From contig KQ964570.1 in NCBI GenBank assembly GCA_001566745.1, positions 1 to 64,000 on the forward strand: a stretch of 64,000 bases of DNA. The letters run 5' to 3'. The DNA is from Conidiobolus coronatus NRRL 28638. Lineage: Eukaryota > Entomophthoromycota > Entomophthoromycetes > Entomophthorales > Conidiobolaceae. Of the stretch, positions 50,204 through 60,404 are shown piece by piece. The notes below the pieces were generated by a model. The model was not told where the DNA came from and did not search any database. It saw nothing but the letters and a program-made list of their open reading frames with translations. The position numbers and the translations under genes were made by a program. Position 1 is the first letter of the stretch. Each line of letters opens with the position of its first letter.

Positions 50204-52069
50204 TTAATGGTGGTATATCACTTTTCCTTGAGATATTAGCGTCTCAACACATTGTCCCATTACAATAATTCTCTTATTGTTTATTTCAATATTTAAGTAT
50301 TTAGCTAAAGGTTTTATTTCAGACCACAGCATCGTATTAATATCTTTACCTCTGGTACGTTTTCTCAAATCTTTTTTGTCATGGCTTATACATACATACC
50401 TTTTTTTTCTATCCGTGTGACTTATCAATACATAATGGCCCGGGTTTAAATTCCTGAGTCTTGACTTGAAATGTTCTCTTATTCGGGCTTCATCTTCTTG
50501 GTACCAATCCCAAATGTTATCTTCTCTATACCTAGTTCTACCAACACACTTATAGCTTCCAGAAGATACGTTGTAGTTGTTGTTACTCTCTACAGAATAG
50601 TATAATACATGTGCGACCGGGCTGTGTGAAGGGGCGTAGAACAGTCCTCGGTTGAGTCGACCACTAATATTTACGACTATTGACTCATAGACGCCCGGGT
50701 TATCTATTTGTTCTATGTAGGCTATTCTATCTCTAAGCTCCATATCTATAAGTTTGGATTCATCTATTAGAGTGTTATCTTTTATGCGGCGTTGAGAAAA
50801 CGGCATAGGCATACTATTGAGGTTACACTCTATAGTACCAACGTTCTTGTAGATAGAGTAGTCTTTTATCTGCCCATTGATATCTATATAGTTGTACTCG
50901 TCTACTTGTACTTCTTTGTATTTGCGTTTGGATATATTCAGTTTAATTTCATCTATGCTATCTTTTATCATGTATATGAAAATTTCAATTGTACAACCAG
51001 GGATATGTGAATCTATTCGTATTGCCCTACCAATGACTTGATCAAGCAAGCTATAGTTCCAATGCAAAGTGAGTATATGTACCTGCTTGACATTTTTCAG
51101 CGATATCGACTCACTTATAATCTTACTACCTATAAGTACATTGTAAACAGAGCCATCGATATTTGCAGGGTCATTGAACTCCTCAACCACTGACTCGCAG
51201 TGAGATATTTCTCCAGTACATACAGCTATCTTGATGCCGGGCATTACAGCCTCTAGTATTTTTACAACGCTTTGTATGCCGTTTTCCTTTATATATTCGC
51301 AATATATATAAGCTGGGTACTGGATGTTTTTAAGCATTGTGTATATTTTTATCGCATATGTTTGCAACATATTCATATTTACCTCTGACAAATTCATAGT
51401 TGACAACTTGGATCTGAGTGTTTTTGATACAAGGGTTTCATATACCTTTTCACACCTTATGCTAGTATCTGGAACGCTTAAATAATCTCTTTTCTGTTCT
51501 GCACTCATGTCCAGCGGCACGACAGGATATTTATAGCCAAGATCTTCTCCTCTGTAAATAACCTTTACATTGTACTCATTATTTGTATATTTGAGGATGT
51601 TTTTTTGGGGTAATAGTTCCATAATATCATAGAACTCTTCTACCTTATCTATGTATTTAGTAGCCGTTAAAAATAAGACAACTCCCTTATGGATCTTTAT
51701 TTTATTATATAGTTTATTTATCTTTCTAACGTGATGTACCTCGTCATAGATAAATATATATTTGTAATCTGGATCGAGTTTAAGACTATCTACTTTGAAA
51801 ATAGTTGTATACTTCATCTTCAACTTCTTGTTGTACCTTCTGTTATACGCATCTACTTGCTTTTTAAAGTTAGCATTTGTTATATCATTTTTACCCACGA
51901 TGATTGGAAATTCATAGTAGCCATATAGATTGCTGCTGAGAAACGACTCGCAAATAGATATAGCAGTAAAACTTTTACCAGCTCCAGTACTGAATAATAA
52001 CAACGCTGACCTGTTGTTACTATCCGGGCTAATAAAATTTTTTGCAAATTCCTGATGGTGTAGTAGCAT
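50204..52069 (-). CDS. Superfamily 2 helicase/ATPase, D6/NPH-I-like, as in linear plasmids and large DNA viruses
   Basis: The product is 621 residues from ATG. Motif I is STGAGKS (residues 27-33), motif II IYDEVHH (107-113), motif III LTAT (134-137) and motif VI QVIGRAIRID (344-353). QxIGRxIR is the form seen in poxvirus D6/NPH-I relatives, asfarvirus D1133L and the ORF4 helicase of yeast cytoplasmic linear plasmids. In those systems the enzyme works with a dedicated RNA polymerase in transcription. The C-terminal 220 residues are unique in my reading. All motifs are intact and there is no stop. It is inserted between the TPR gene (114 bp away) and the RING gene (81 bp away), both fungal. Base composition is close to the neighbours. 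Either it was captured and kept, or it is a recent insertion. Confidence 0.9.
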   Translation of the reverse strand: MLLHHQEFAKNFISPDSNNRSALLLFSTGAGKSFTAISICESFLSSNLYGYYEFPIIVGKNDITNANFKKQVDAYNRRYNKKLKMKYTTIFKVDSLKLDPDYKYIFIYDEVHHVRKINKLYNKIKIHKGVVLFLTATKYIDKVEEFYDIMELLPQKNILKYTNNEYNVKVIYRGEDLGYKYPVVPLDMSAEQKRDYLSVPDTSIRCEKVYETLVSKTLRSKLSTMNLSEVNMNMLQTYAIKIYTMLKNIQYPAYIYCEYIKENGIQSVVKILEAVMPGIKIAVCTGEISHCESVVEEFNDPANIDGSVYNVLIGSKIISESISLKNVKQVHILTLHWNYSLLDQVIGRAIRIDSHIPGCTIEIFIYMIKDSIDEIKLNISKRKYKEVQVDEYNYIDINGQIKDYSIYKNVGTIECNLNSMPMPFSQRRIKDNTLIDESKLIDMELRDRIAYIEQIDNPGVYESIVVNISGRLNRGLFYAPSHSPVAHVLYYSVESNNNYNVSSGSYKCVGRTRYREDNIWDWYQEDEARIREHFKSRLRNLNPGHYVLISHTDRKKRYVCISHDKKDLRKRTRGKDINTMLWSEIKPLAKYLNIEINNKRIIVMGQCVETLISQGKVIYHH

Positions 52070-52149
52070 AATGTTATATTTACCGGGGTAAAACTACTAT
52101 ACTTTGTAATGGTGAAGTATTTTTCAATTATACCGTCAATAATAGATTT

Positions 52150-52944
52150 TTATTCGTAACATTGACTATATTTTATTAAAAGATCAAACTTAAACTTACC
52201 ATATCCAGATATAATAAAACAAGCTAATTCATAAATAAATTGCGCCGTGTATTGCTTTAGCCAATTATTTAAGCAACCCTTCAAAGCTAAATAGCTAAAA
52301 TTGTTAAATATTATATCCATTATTGTTTCCTGAATTACTACGTCAAGCTCTAACCGGTTTTCTTGGATGGTTGTTAAATAAAAATCAGCTTTAAGTAAGT
52401 AGAATATGCCGCAAATTTCTCTAAGTATCCACTCTTTTAAGCTTGATGAACTTACCGGTACTATTAGTTGTTTTAAGCTTGGAATAGTCTCTACAAGTTC
52501 TAAATACTCATCTTTTCCAGTGTTTGGGTTGAACTGAGGGAGCCAAATATCAAGCTTTGAAAGCAAATTTTCAGTCAAAAGGGGGACCCAGTGAAACTGG
52601 TAGATGTTGGATCTGTCCACCCATGATTTAGTTGATAATTGATTAAAATGCTGCAAATATGACCTCGAAGAAATAACAATTTCGGGTCGTACGCTAAGCA
52701 ACTGGACCATGCCGCACTTTTTAAGTAAGCCAGTTTGAATATTAAAATCATAAACTAAATGCAACGGGGTGCACTTGCAAAGTGGGCAGCATAACTCACC
52801 TGTCTTCGACTGGATCTGGAACCACCCGCGAATACAAATGAAGCAATACGAATGATAGCAGGGTGCTAAGTAAGACTTATTTACAAAATTATTCAGACAA
52901 ACACTACATCTAGCTATGCCTCCAAGGAGATGGCTTTCAACCAT
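52150..52944 (-). CDS. RING-finger protein, Topors-like E3 ligase
   Basis: The product is 264 residues from ATG. A C3HC4 RING sits at the N-terminus: ARCSVCLNNFVNKSYLAPCY, HSYCFICIRGWF, CCPLCK. The spacing and the trailing LHLVYDF resemble Topors/ICP0-type RINGs. The following helical region (about 80-264) includes WLPQFNPNTGKDEYLELVET and LKEWILREICGIFYLLKADF, which match the helical extension found after the RING in fungal Topors-like proteins. It is predicted to act as a ubiquitin (possibly SUMO) ligase in the nucleus. Neighbours are the helicase (81 bp downstream) and the Kaptin-like gene (68 bp upstream), co-directional. Confidence 0.8.
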   Translation of the reverse strand: MVESHLLGGIARCSVCLNNFVNKSYLAPCYHSYCFICIRGWFQIQSKTGELCCPLCKCTPLHLVYDFNIQTGLLKKCGMVQLLSVRPEIVISSRSYLQHFNQLSTKSWVDRSNIYQFHWVPLLTENLLSKLDIWLPQFNPNTGKDEYLELVETIPSLKQLIVPVSSSSLKEWILREICGIFYLLKADFYLTTIQENRLELDVVIQETIMDIIFNNFSYLALKGCLNNWLKQYTAQFIYELACFIISGYGKFKFDLLIKYSQCYE

Positions 52945-53012
52945 TATCGTTTATTTTTGTTTTATTTAAATTAAAAAACAATTAATTGAAAGCAATATTA
53001 TTTTAACATGCT

Positions 53013-54212
53013 TCAAGCTAGATCCCGTTTAAACTTCTGCAACTTCAGTTGAACTGAAGACCTCAAACTCTTTATTATTTGTAGGTCATTAAAACCTACG
53101 ATGATTAACTCAAAAAGCCCATCTTTGTCGATATCCCTTTTTATTATTTGGTAGCCCTGAGTTAGTAATGGTTGACTGTAAGTTAGTAGCAACCCTAATT
53201 GATTATTTGGCAATAATACCAAATCAAACATTAACATTTGTTTTGAATAAGTAGTTATCAATAATTGGTAATTTCCGCATAATTCCAAATCTACAACAAT
53301 AGTTGCTAAAATTGGGTCATAATTTGACACTTTAGGAATTTGTAGGTATTGGGGGTTTGTTATAGTGTAATCCTTGAAGTATATTATTTGACCTAAAGCA
53401 TTGGCTATTAATATTCCTCCCAAACCTTCGAATTCGTTCAAGTTTTGGACGCTTGTTATTGGAGAGGTGAGTGCCCATTGAAAGGTTTTTGTAAGGTGTT
53501 CATCCTTAAGGTTTATAATGGTAGTTACTACACCATCCTCTGTACCCACTATCCACCCCGTATTCCCTTGAGCATCGGAGTAGTTCATAATTGATAACAA
53601 TTTATTGGGTAATAAATTCCAAAATATATCTATCGGGGCAGTTTCCTCAGTATTAAATTCTGACCATTCATTTGTTTTGTGATCTTTAAATAGAATTAAA
53701 TTTTGACCTTTTGAAAAACTTAATAACAACCAATTAAAATTCTTTTGAGAGTTGAATCGCTTATCAAATAGAATTTTTAAAGGTGCCCTATCCAAGGGTA
53801 TTGAGTGAGTAATTTTAATATTTTCCTGCTCCTTTATTAAGTTAAGTTGACCAAATTGGAGATTAAAACAATTTTCCATGTTGTTAAAAGTAGTGAGTAT
53901 CAAATAAATTAAATCGTCATCATTTTTTTCTGAATAATAAATTAGATTAATAATTTCTAGCTGGTTATTTAACCTAAACTTCTTTACTTGCCAGGATTGA
54001 CTTTTTGAGTCATACTTGGGGTAAAAGACCCCCTTTGATAGTGTTAGTATTGCGGGTAAACTAGAGTTTTGTTCTTGCCCAAAACTTAATGTGGGAGTCG
54101 CCAATATGCTACCTCTTCCAATATCTGAAAGCTGTTCAAAGTGGCAGACTTCAAACGGAACACTGTCGGGTTGACTTGAGATGGCAGTCTGAAATTTTTT
54201 GGGTTGGGTCAT
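53013..54212 (-). CDS. Kaptin/ITFG2-like beta-propeller protein (KICSTOR component)
   Basis: The product is 399 residues from ATG. Repeated strands with hydrophobic ends indicate a propeller. TIVVDLELCGNYQLLITTYS, KQMLMFDL and DIDKDGLFELIIVGFNDLQI near the C-terminus are FG-GAP-like blades with Asp-rich loops, as in KPTN and ITFG2. Kaptin is the better fit because of the Q-x-L-L-x-x-T-Y...M-x-x-F-D/Y order. In animals these belong to KICSTOR, which holds GATOR1 on lysosomes and restrains TORC1 under starvation; budding yeast lacks it. The ORF is intact. It is divergent from COG8, with 151 bp between the starts, a probable shared promoter. Confidence 0.65.
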   Translation of the reverse strand: MTQPKKFQTAISSQPDSVPFEVCHFEQLSDIGRGSILATPTLSFGQEQNSSLPAILTLSKGVFYPKYDSKSQSWQVKKFRLNNQLEIINLIYYSEKNDDDLIYLILTTFNNMENCFNLQFGQLNLIKEQENIKITHSIPLDRAPLKILFDKRFNSQKNFNWLLLSFSKGQNLILFKDHKTNEWSEFNTEETAPIDIFWNLLPNKLLSIMNYSDAQGNTGWIVGTEDGVVTTIINLKDEHLTKTFQWALTSPITSVQNLNEFEGLGGILIANALGQIIYFKDYTITNPQYLQIPKVSNYDPILATIVVDLELCGNYQLLITTYSKQMLMFDLVLLPNNQLGLLLTYSQPLLTQGYQIIKRDIDKDGLFELIIVGFNDLQIIKSLRSSVQLKLQKFKRDLA

Positions 54213-54363
54213 AGTATATTTTATTATTTCATAATATGTTTTAACATTTAAAAATATTATTTAAAATTTTTAAAAAGACAAAATTGTATGAAAACTTTGA
54301 TGTTGTCGATTAAATGACTTAATATTAAATTAAATATGATTTTTATTTAAATATATAATAATT
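54213..54363. promoter_or_regulatory. Short divergent promoter region
   Basis: The 151 AT-rich bases between the divergently read Kaptin-like and COG8 genes must hold both promoters. I cannot point to defined elements. Confidence 0.4.
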
Positions 54364-55924
54364 ATGAAAATAAATATTCAAAGTAGCTTAAATTCTGCAA
54401 GTGGAGGAGATTTTATCCCTGTGATAAAATCTGATGGGCGCCCGGCGGCTGATTTTGACTCAACTTTGGAGCCCACTTTACCCGACAGTTCTCAAGCCGG
54501 GTGTAATAATAATCAGGGTATTTTTTCCAAGCAAGTTTATTATAGATATTTGACACAACTTCGCTATGAGCAGCTGACTCGAGAACCTAAAAGACTCGAA
54601 AGTAAGCTGATTACCCTTCAGAGAACAGTGGATGACGTTTATCGAACACAGATAGACCTGGTTAATCGACTCGGGGGGCAGTTGAAAGGGTATAAAAGCA
54701 ATGACCATGTTAATCTAACAGAATTGCTAAGCAGTAAAATTAGTTCCAAGTTGGCTACCACTAGTAGTGCTTTATCAGATAAAGGGGAATGTCTTCATTT
54801 TGGAAGAATAATTTTACCACGTTCAAACCTTTACCAAACCCTGCTGTCAAATCACTATAAGCTTCAGCCCATATTGAACAGTCCAGACTTTTTAGCTCAG
54901 CTAACTCGCCATAAGCGTTGGATGGATGCTATAAAGCTTGCTCGTTATTTAATTGATCAACTGCCTCATTTTTTCAAATTAAAACACTCTAAATTTGTCG
55001 ACCATCTTAAAGAATTGGGGCAAAATGGACTAAACTTAATTGCTAAGGGCCTGTTTACCGATTTGAACTTTGCCATCGAGAGTTACCTAAGTCAAAAAAC
55101 AAGTCAAGCAGGCGATGGTTTGAAAAAAGTGAAAAGTTTACTTCAACATATGATAGGGTTAAAATCATTCGAGCTCATAGTGACTGAGCAGCTTATCAGT
55201 GTCGTAATTATTGGAAAGTGTCAAAACGATCAGAGATTAATTGCATCAAACGATAATTACTTGAACTTACACTTAAAACTCACCCAGCTATTTTCTGAGG
55301 TCATTAAAAGTACGTTATTTGGAATGATATATCAAGGTGCCATCGCAGCCCTCAACGGCAAGTTACCGGATATTAATTTGGAAAATCTCAATAAACTCAA
55401 ACAGCTGAGCTCAATTCGGCAACTGTACAAACTCAACCACCCGCTCCTTTTAAAACATAAAACCTTGGCTAGAACCTTTGCTAACACAAAAGGTACTTAA
55501 CCTTGCTCATTCTTTAATTATCGCAAAAGTCGAAAACTTCCGATCATCTGAGTTGTATCTACAACAAATAAACACTGCTAGAACCAATAAATTGACACAA
55601 ATAGCAGACCAGCCCACGAACACAAAACCCATAAAGCTTATTCCTTCCCTTAAACACTTCCACAACGAGGTTATAGTAATCTGGAACGAGCTACGCTTTC
55701 TAGCTTTTTTAAGAATTCAGCATAGGCTCACAGAGCTAGTAGAGGTGGAATTTAGCGCTCTAACAGACTGGGTGCAAGATCTTAAACTGGATCCTAGCTC
55801 TGAGCCTTTTAAATATTTAAACCTCAACACCGGCCAACAAGATGCCTTTTGCCAATTTATAGAAGCTTTTTTCGTCCCTTATCATTTAACATGCTTAAAA
55901 AATGGCATTTTTGGCGGGCTATAA
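54364..55924 (+). CDS. Conserved oligomeric Golgi complex subunit 8 (COG8/Dor1), one frameshift
   Basis: The first frame (54364-55500, ATG start) has YYRYLTQLRYEQLTREPKRL, ESKLITLQRTVDDVYRTQID, then ILNSPDFLAQLTRHKRWMDA and IKLARYLIDQL. This is the Dor1 pattern of an N-terminal helical segment followed by a distal-site helix. The second frame (to 55924) carries on with EPLLTQKVLNLAHSLIIAKV, FHNEVIVIWNELRFLA and the end of the domain. The change of frame lies at about 55450-55475 in A- and C-rich sequence. With the frames together the length (about 520 codons) suits COG8, a vesicle-tethering subunit at the Golgi. A sequencing indel is more likely than true loss, since the rest is clean. A short intron is not evident. 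Confidence 0.7.
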
Positions 55925-56460
55925 ATAAAGTATCTCTCTCTCCTCCACCAGAGGCAACAACAGCTTCGGAATCGAAAACAAAATGATCAAGAAACTCTAC
56001 TATCTTGCCAGTCTCCTTGTGCTTCTCATTTACCATGGTTGCTGGCCGGTAGTAGGCAATTTTGTCGGGCTTGTCTGTCGGCAGTAGCCATCTAAAACCC
56101 ATGGGTTCCCACAAGTATTTTACAGCTAAAGGCTTAATCCAGCCAATATTCCACGATATCAGTAAATTGTATAGGTACTCCGTTTCCTTAGGATACCCGG
56201 TGTGCACAAACACCTTATCACCCTTGGCCAGCACCCTAAATTTGGGATTCTAAGATGATAAGTCAGTAATGTCTTACATCCAATAAATCAAATCAAAGTC
56301 TAGTTCAGGCAACTCAATTCTTAGTGGTTTCGAATAATTTGGCGCTCTATTAAGTTCAACTATTGTGTCATCTCTGGCTAGCTCCAGCCCCTACCATTCC
56401 AGAGGGATAGTCTAAAAGAGTCATAGATGCTACCGCTCACCAATCAGGGGGTTCAAAAGT
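55925..56460 (-). pseudogene. Unrecognised coding remnant overlapping the COG8 3' end
   Basis: The minus strand reads VFVHTGYPKETEYLYNLLIS, WNIGWIKPLAVKYLWEPMGF and YRPATMVNEKHKETGKIVEF (ORF 55857-56234). Further upstream, after stops, it reads RDDTIVELNRAPNYSKPLRI, then ELPELDFDLIYW. The pieces are clearly protein-like and run in the same direction with stops between them, so they are a pseudogene. The last part of the ORF is antisense to COG8 and not meaningful. The family is not recognised. Confidence 0.4.
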
Positions 56461-57020
56461 GTTCAAGCTTCATATACATTAATATTATTCTCAACATCGC
56501 CTTTAATTTCTCAAGCTTCTTTTGCTCCGTTAACTAATCCTTTAACTTGGTTGATTCCTAATTTTATAGCAATCTGTTTAGCTGCTATTTCACCAGCTTG
56601 TTTGCCAACAATTTTATCAGCTTGCCTCATTGCTGTACTACTTGTATAAGCTTGTTAGTCCTTTTAGTTTTAACAGTTTCAATTCTTCATAAATTTGCGG
56701 GTGTTTTTCTAAGAATTTTTAAAGAAAAATAATTGCAATATCCAGAAAAGAGTCTACAATTGCAATTAAAGTTTGGTGAGAGTTTGTAGTTTCGATTGTT
56801 TTTCCAAAAAATTTCTTGCACTAATTCTATTTTTTGATGTTTTCATTAGAGGTATAAGCATTTAGACCATCATATTGGTATTTTTTAAAGCTAAAATTGA
56901 AATGTAAGATATATAATAAGACTATTTAAACAAAAATAGTAAAATTGAACAAAACTCGTAATAATAGCCGCAGTTATTTATCAAACACCAATAGCACTGT
57001 TGAATCACAAGCAAAACCAC
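56461..57020. other. Intergenic with a short minus-strand scrap
   Basis: At 56505-56655 (minus) the codons read TAMRQADKIVGKQAGEIAAK, then QIAIKLGINQVKGLVNGAKE. This is an Ala/Lys-rich piece of an unknown protein, without a start. The remainder is AT-rich and includes the upstream region of the ABC-F gene. Confidence 0.35.
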
Positions 57021-58604
57021 ATGGACACTCCAGGAATTGACGTTACAAATTTGACTATAAGCTTTGCACAAAAGTGTCTATTTGATGATTTGGATTTTTC
57101 GTTGGTCATGGGAGATAAAGTGACAATTGTTGGCGAGAATGGGTGCGGTAAAACCACTTTCTTACGACTTTTGAGCGGAGTAGAATATTCTTACTCGGGA
57201 ACAATAGACGTCGAGGGAAGAGTCGGTTTTCTACCACAACACTTTGAAGATATTACTCGCGGTGAAGAATCAGCAATAGTGACGTTGTTACGATCCCTAA
57301 AAGATACCGAAATGAATAATTTTCTAGAACAACCTTACCGACCACTGTCATCGGAATGGTACCACGAGTTAAACTCGTTGGGTGGTCATGAAATATTTCG
57401 ACAAGCAAACCTATTAGGATTAGGTGGCGACTTGCTCGAAAAACCTTTTACTCAATTGAGTGGCGGCGAGAAAACAAAAACTATGCTGTGCGCGCTTAGT
57501 ATTGCAGAAACTGATATCATTTTATTGGACGAACCCACGAATCATTTGGACACACAAGGAATAGTATGGTTGGAGAACTTTTTGAAGGAATACACCGGGG
57601 GTATAATTATGGTTACACACGATCGTAGTTTGATTAATGCTGTTTCAAATCGTATTTCAGAACTCACCCCAAAAAAGTTTGTACATTTTCGTGGAGGGTA
57701 CGACAACTATTTGGAACAAGAAGAAAAGAAACGTAAAAAATTGCTTTTGGAACGTCACCAACAAGAAAAAGAGATGAAAGTTTTGAAACAAAAATCGATC
57801 CAACTCAAATCCAAAATGAAAGACAAAAAGATTCGGGATAGTTGGGATAGAGACAAACTGAGTCACAATAACCAGGAACATCGTGTACAAATGGGAAATA
57901 CAAAAGCGTACAACCAACTCACAAGGAAGCAAGAGCACCTTAGTGATGCCATGGTAGAAGTAATACCAGAAAGAGCGAAAATTTTGTTCGAGTTTGAAGA
58001 CACTAGTGTATCATCTCTTTGCGTGGAAGTATCTGATATCGCTAAAGCGTATTCGAAACTACTGTTTAGTCATCTATCATTTACATTGGTGAGTGGCGAT
58101 AGACTTATAATACAAGGACCTAACGGTACAGGAAAAAGCACACTGTTGAAAATTATTATGGATAGTACACTAGCAGATGATGGTGATGTACATGTTGAAA
58201 GTAGCGCAGTTGTAGGATATTTAGATCAAGAACAAGAAAGCTTGCCTCTAGACAAAACAGCCATAGAGTTTTTAATGGAAGATCCAAAGATTAGATGTAC
58301 CAAGAAAAAAGCTATAGCTAGTTTAGTCAACTTGGGGATCTATAGTTGGCATGATCTTACAAACCCGATGAAAGACCTCAGTATTGGGTGTAGGCGAAAG
58401 GTACAGCTTTGTCAGATCATTATGAGAAGGAGTACCATTATTCTATTGGATGAACCCTCAAATCATATCGATTTTCCAAGCTTGGAGGTTATTGAGGAGG
58501 CTCTTACAAGCTTTCCTGGTATAATAATTGCAGCTACACACGATAGGCGCTTTACTGAAAAAGTGGGAACCAAAACACTTAATATCGGTGATTATAAAAA
58601 TTAA
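57021..58604 (+). CDS. ABC-F family ATPase of bacterial type
   Basis: The product is 527 residues from ATG 57021 (an upstream TTG is ignored). It has two ABC domains and no membrane segments. NBD1 has GENGCGKTTFLRLLSG, LSGGEKTKTMLCALSI, DIILLDEPTNHLDTQG and HDRSLINA. NBD2 has GPNGTGKSTLLKIIMD, the signature-like DLSIGCRRKVQLCQI (LSxGxxRK instead of LSGGE) and IILLDEPSNHIDFPS. The charged linker (about 225-320, KKRKKLLLERHQQEKEMKVL) is the ribosome-contacting region. The length and layout match bacterial ABC-F proteins (Uup/EttA and resistance types), not the eukaryotic ABCF1-3 or eEF3, which carry long N-terminal extensions. Transfer from a bacterium is likely. It could act on mitochondrial or cytosolic ribosomes. 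It is intact and intronless. Its base content is slightly GC-richer than the surroundings. Confidence 0.85.
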   Translation: MDTPGIDVTNLTISFAQKCLFDDLDFSLVMGDKVTIVGENGCGKTTFLRLLSGVEYSYSGTIDVEGRVGFLPQHFEDITRGEESAIVTLLRSLKDTEMNNFLEQPYRPLSSEWYHELNSLGGHEIFRQANLLGLGGDLLEKPFTQLSGGEKTKTMLCALSIAETDIILLDEPTNHLDTQGIVWLENFLKEYTGGIIMVTHDRSLINAVSNRISELTPKKFVHFRGGYDNYLEQEEKKRKKLLLERHQQEKEMKVLKQKSIQLKSKMKDKKIRDSWDRDKLSHNNQEHRVQMGNTKAYNQLTRKQEHLSDAMVEVIPERAKILFEFEDTSVSSLCVEVSDIAKAYSKLLFSHLSFTLVSGDRLIIQGPNGTGKSTLLKIIMDSTLADDGDVHVESSAVVGYLDQEQESLPLDKTAIEFLMEDPKIRCTKKKAIASLVNLGIYSWHDLTNPMKDLSIGCRRKVQLCQIIMRRSTIILLDEPSNHIDFPSLEVIEEALTSFPGIIIAATHDRRFTEKVGTKTLNIGDYKN

Positions 58605-59399
58605 AACCCAGCTATCATCGTCTTTTCGCGTGGATCAACAGCGATAAATTTAAACCAAATTACTATAGCAATGACCATTATTTGGTACGATTCTTCTTGG
58701 AATCTTCACACAGGGCTGGCTTCGCTACCACATGTTTCAATTAAGGATGAAAGTTATATGGTAGCTGGGAGAATTGAACACTAGACATTAAAGGCTCATC
58801 TAAGGTAGCCTTGAAAAAGACTTAAAATTCATGGAGGGTTTACTTACTAAGCAAGATAAAATATTAAAGTATTTATCTGATAATTTCCGGGAAATCAAAA
58901 AATACAGCTTCTTTTTAAATAAGTCTACCCTTTCCACTCAACAGTTCACGGTAATGATAAAAGAGTAAAATTGGAACCAGAGAAAGTGACCTTTTAATGA
59001 CTTGTTTAAGTATTTTTTATTTAGTTACGTCAACAATGATGACCACGAACCTACCAATTCTATCTCCTCCCATGAATTTGTTGAAAAGTTAAAAAAGTTT
59101 TGGTTAGCCTAGGCATAGCCCAGGGCGTGTAGCCTCGGCATAGCCCAGAATTGAATACATCCCATCAGTACCAAACTTTTCTTTTATAAGGTCCCAAGCA
59201 TCGTGAGCGATTAATCAAATTTACTTACAATTCTTCTGTACACACCATCGTAGTTAATTGGAGTTATATCATAACGTATATTTGAAAGATTTTCAACCTA
59301 AAGGTTCGCAAACACCATGATACTCAATACAATTGATGAGATAGATCTGCTAAGTGGATATGTCAATATTAGTCTTAAGGTGGGTATAAACGACCCTCG
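58605..59399. other. Intergenic, with a near-duplicated 20-base word
   Basis: The phrase agcctaggcatagcccag is followed by agcctcggcatagcccag (about 59105-59147), an imperfect direct duplication. A 38-codon ORF begins at ATG 58672 (MTIIWYDSSWNLHTGLASLP...) without recognisable content. No other gene. Confidence 0.45.
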
Positions 59400-59719
59400 T
59401 CATAGAGTAATAACAGAATATTTATAACAGCCATACCAGCTAATAACACTTATTGGGAGCACTAGTAAGTTCAATAGATACATGTTGAGAAGTCTGAATA
59501 GTAGTTGTAGAAGAGGCAACTGTAGTAGTAGTAATTGGTCTAACATATATTTCCTTTTCTGTATATTCAGGGCATCCAACTTCAGTCTTACAATAACATC
59601 TCTTAACACAGATATTCGTGTTTATATTACACCAAGCCATATCAAGATCTCTTTGGATTTGAAGGTCAACCATTACATCTCTACAATCATCTCTTTCATA
59701 CTTAATATAAAAACGTAAT
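59400..59719 (-). CDS. Small Cys-rich protein with Thr-rich tail
   Basis: The frame is open from about 59719, with ATGs inside (59671-59673). The product has CNINTNICVKRCYCKTEVGC followed by a Thr/Ser-rich stretch (PITTTTVASSTTTIQTSQHV). In a second overlapping frame the end is hydrophobic, as in GPI signals (LLVLPISVISWYG). The layout echoes the 15685-16503 protein: paired Cys, then a Ser/Thr stalk, then a hydrophobic end. No signal peptide is seen. The frame change suggests a 3' intron or decay. Confidence 0.35.
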
Positions 59720-60404
59720 GTAACGAATTGATTTAAATAGCTGAGAATAATTAATTTTTAGTGTTATTATTTTTTAATTAATATATATCAAATCAATATT
59801 CAACCCATGGTTGTAGTTTCTGTCAACCTTTTACGTTTTTAACCTTTGCGTCATCTTATTACTGAATTTATCGAATAGACCCTTACCATTTCATTTTTTT
59901 TACCCGCATAATTCATACAGCACAGGAATTCGCATACTTTGCTTTACTGGCAATTTGTTGTCCAATTGTGTACAAACTATCAAAATAAGGTGTAAAAAAT
60001 TCATTGTATTCGGGCTTTTGATGTGTTTTTTATTTTGATGAGAACTAGGTAATAAAATAGACATTTCCCTTCCATGCAAAAGATAACTACTTTCAACTTC
60101 CAACTTCCCCACTAGCTAAGGGGGAATCTGCGTTTGAGCCTTAATATCTTTCTCAGAAGAAGAACTAAATTGAAGTGACTTAGCTCTCCCTTTCCAACAA
60201 AAGCCATAGAAATTTCTAATAACAACTTAACTTAGATTGTTTGGTGTTAATATCATCTTGGTAAACCTTGAGAACTTTAATTGCAATATATCCATATATC
60301 GCCAGAGATAACAGTTATACAAAGGAAGCCTAAGTATTAATCATGTAATTAAGATATTAAGCAATTTAAACTCTATTAAGATTAATTAAGAAATCCGCGT
60401 ATTC
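59720..60404. other. AT-rich intergenic, no gene
   Basis: No protein-like frame, RNA gene or repeat was noticed. The minus ORF at 59900-60112 has no recognisable content. Confidence 0.4.

Noticed and set aside
55857-55924. 3' part of the minus-strand ORF 55857-56234
   Set aside because: It is antisense to the conserved COG8 C-terminus. Only the part upstream of it reads as protein.
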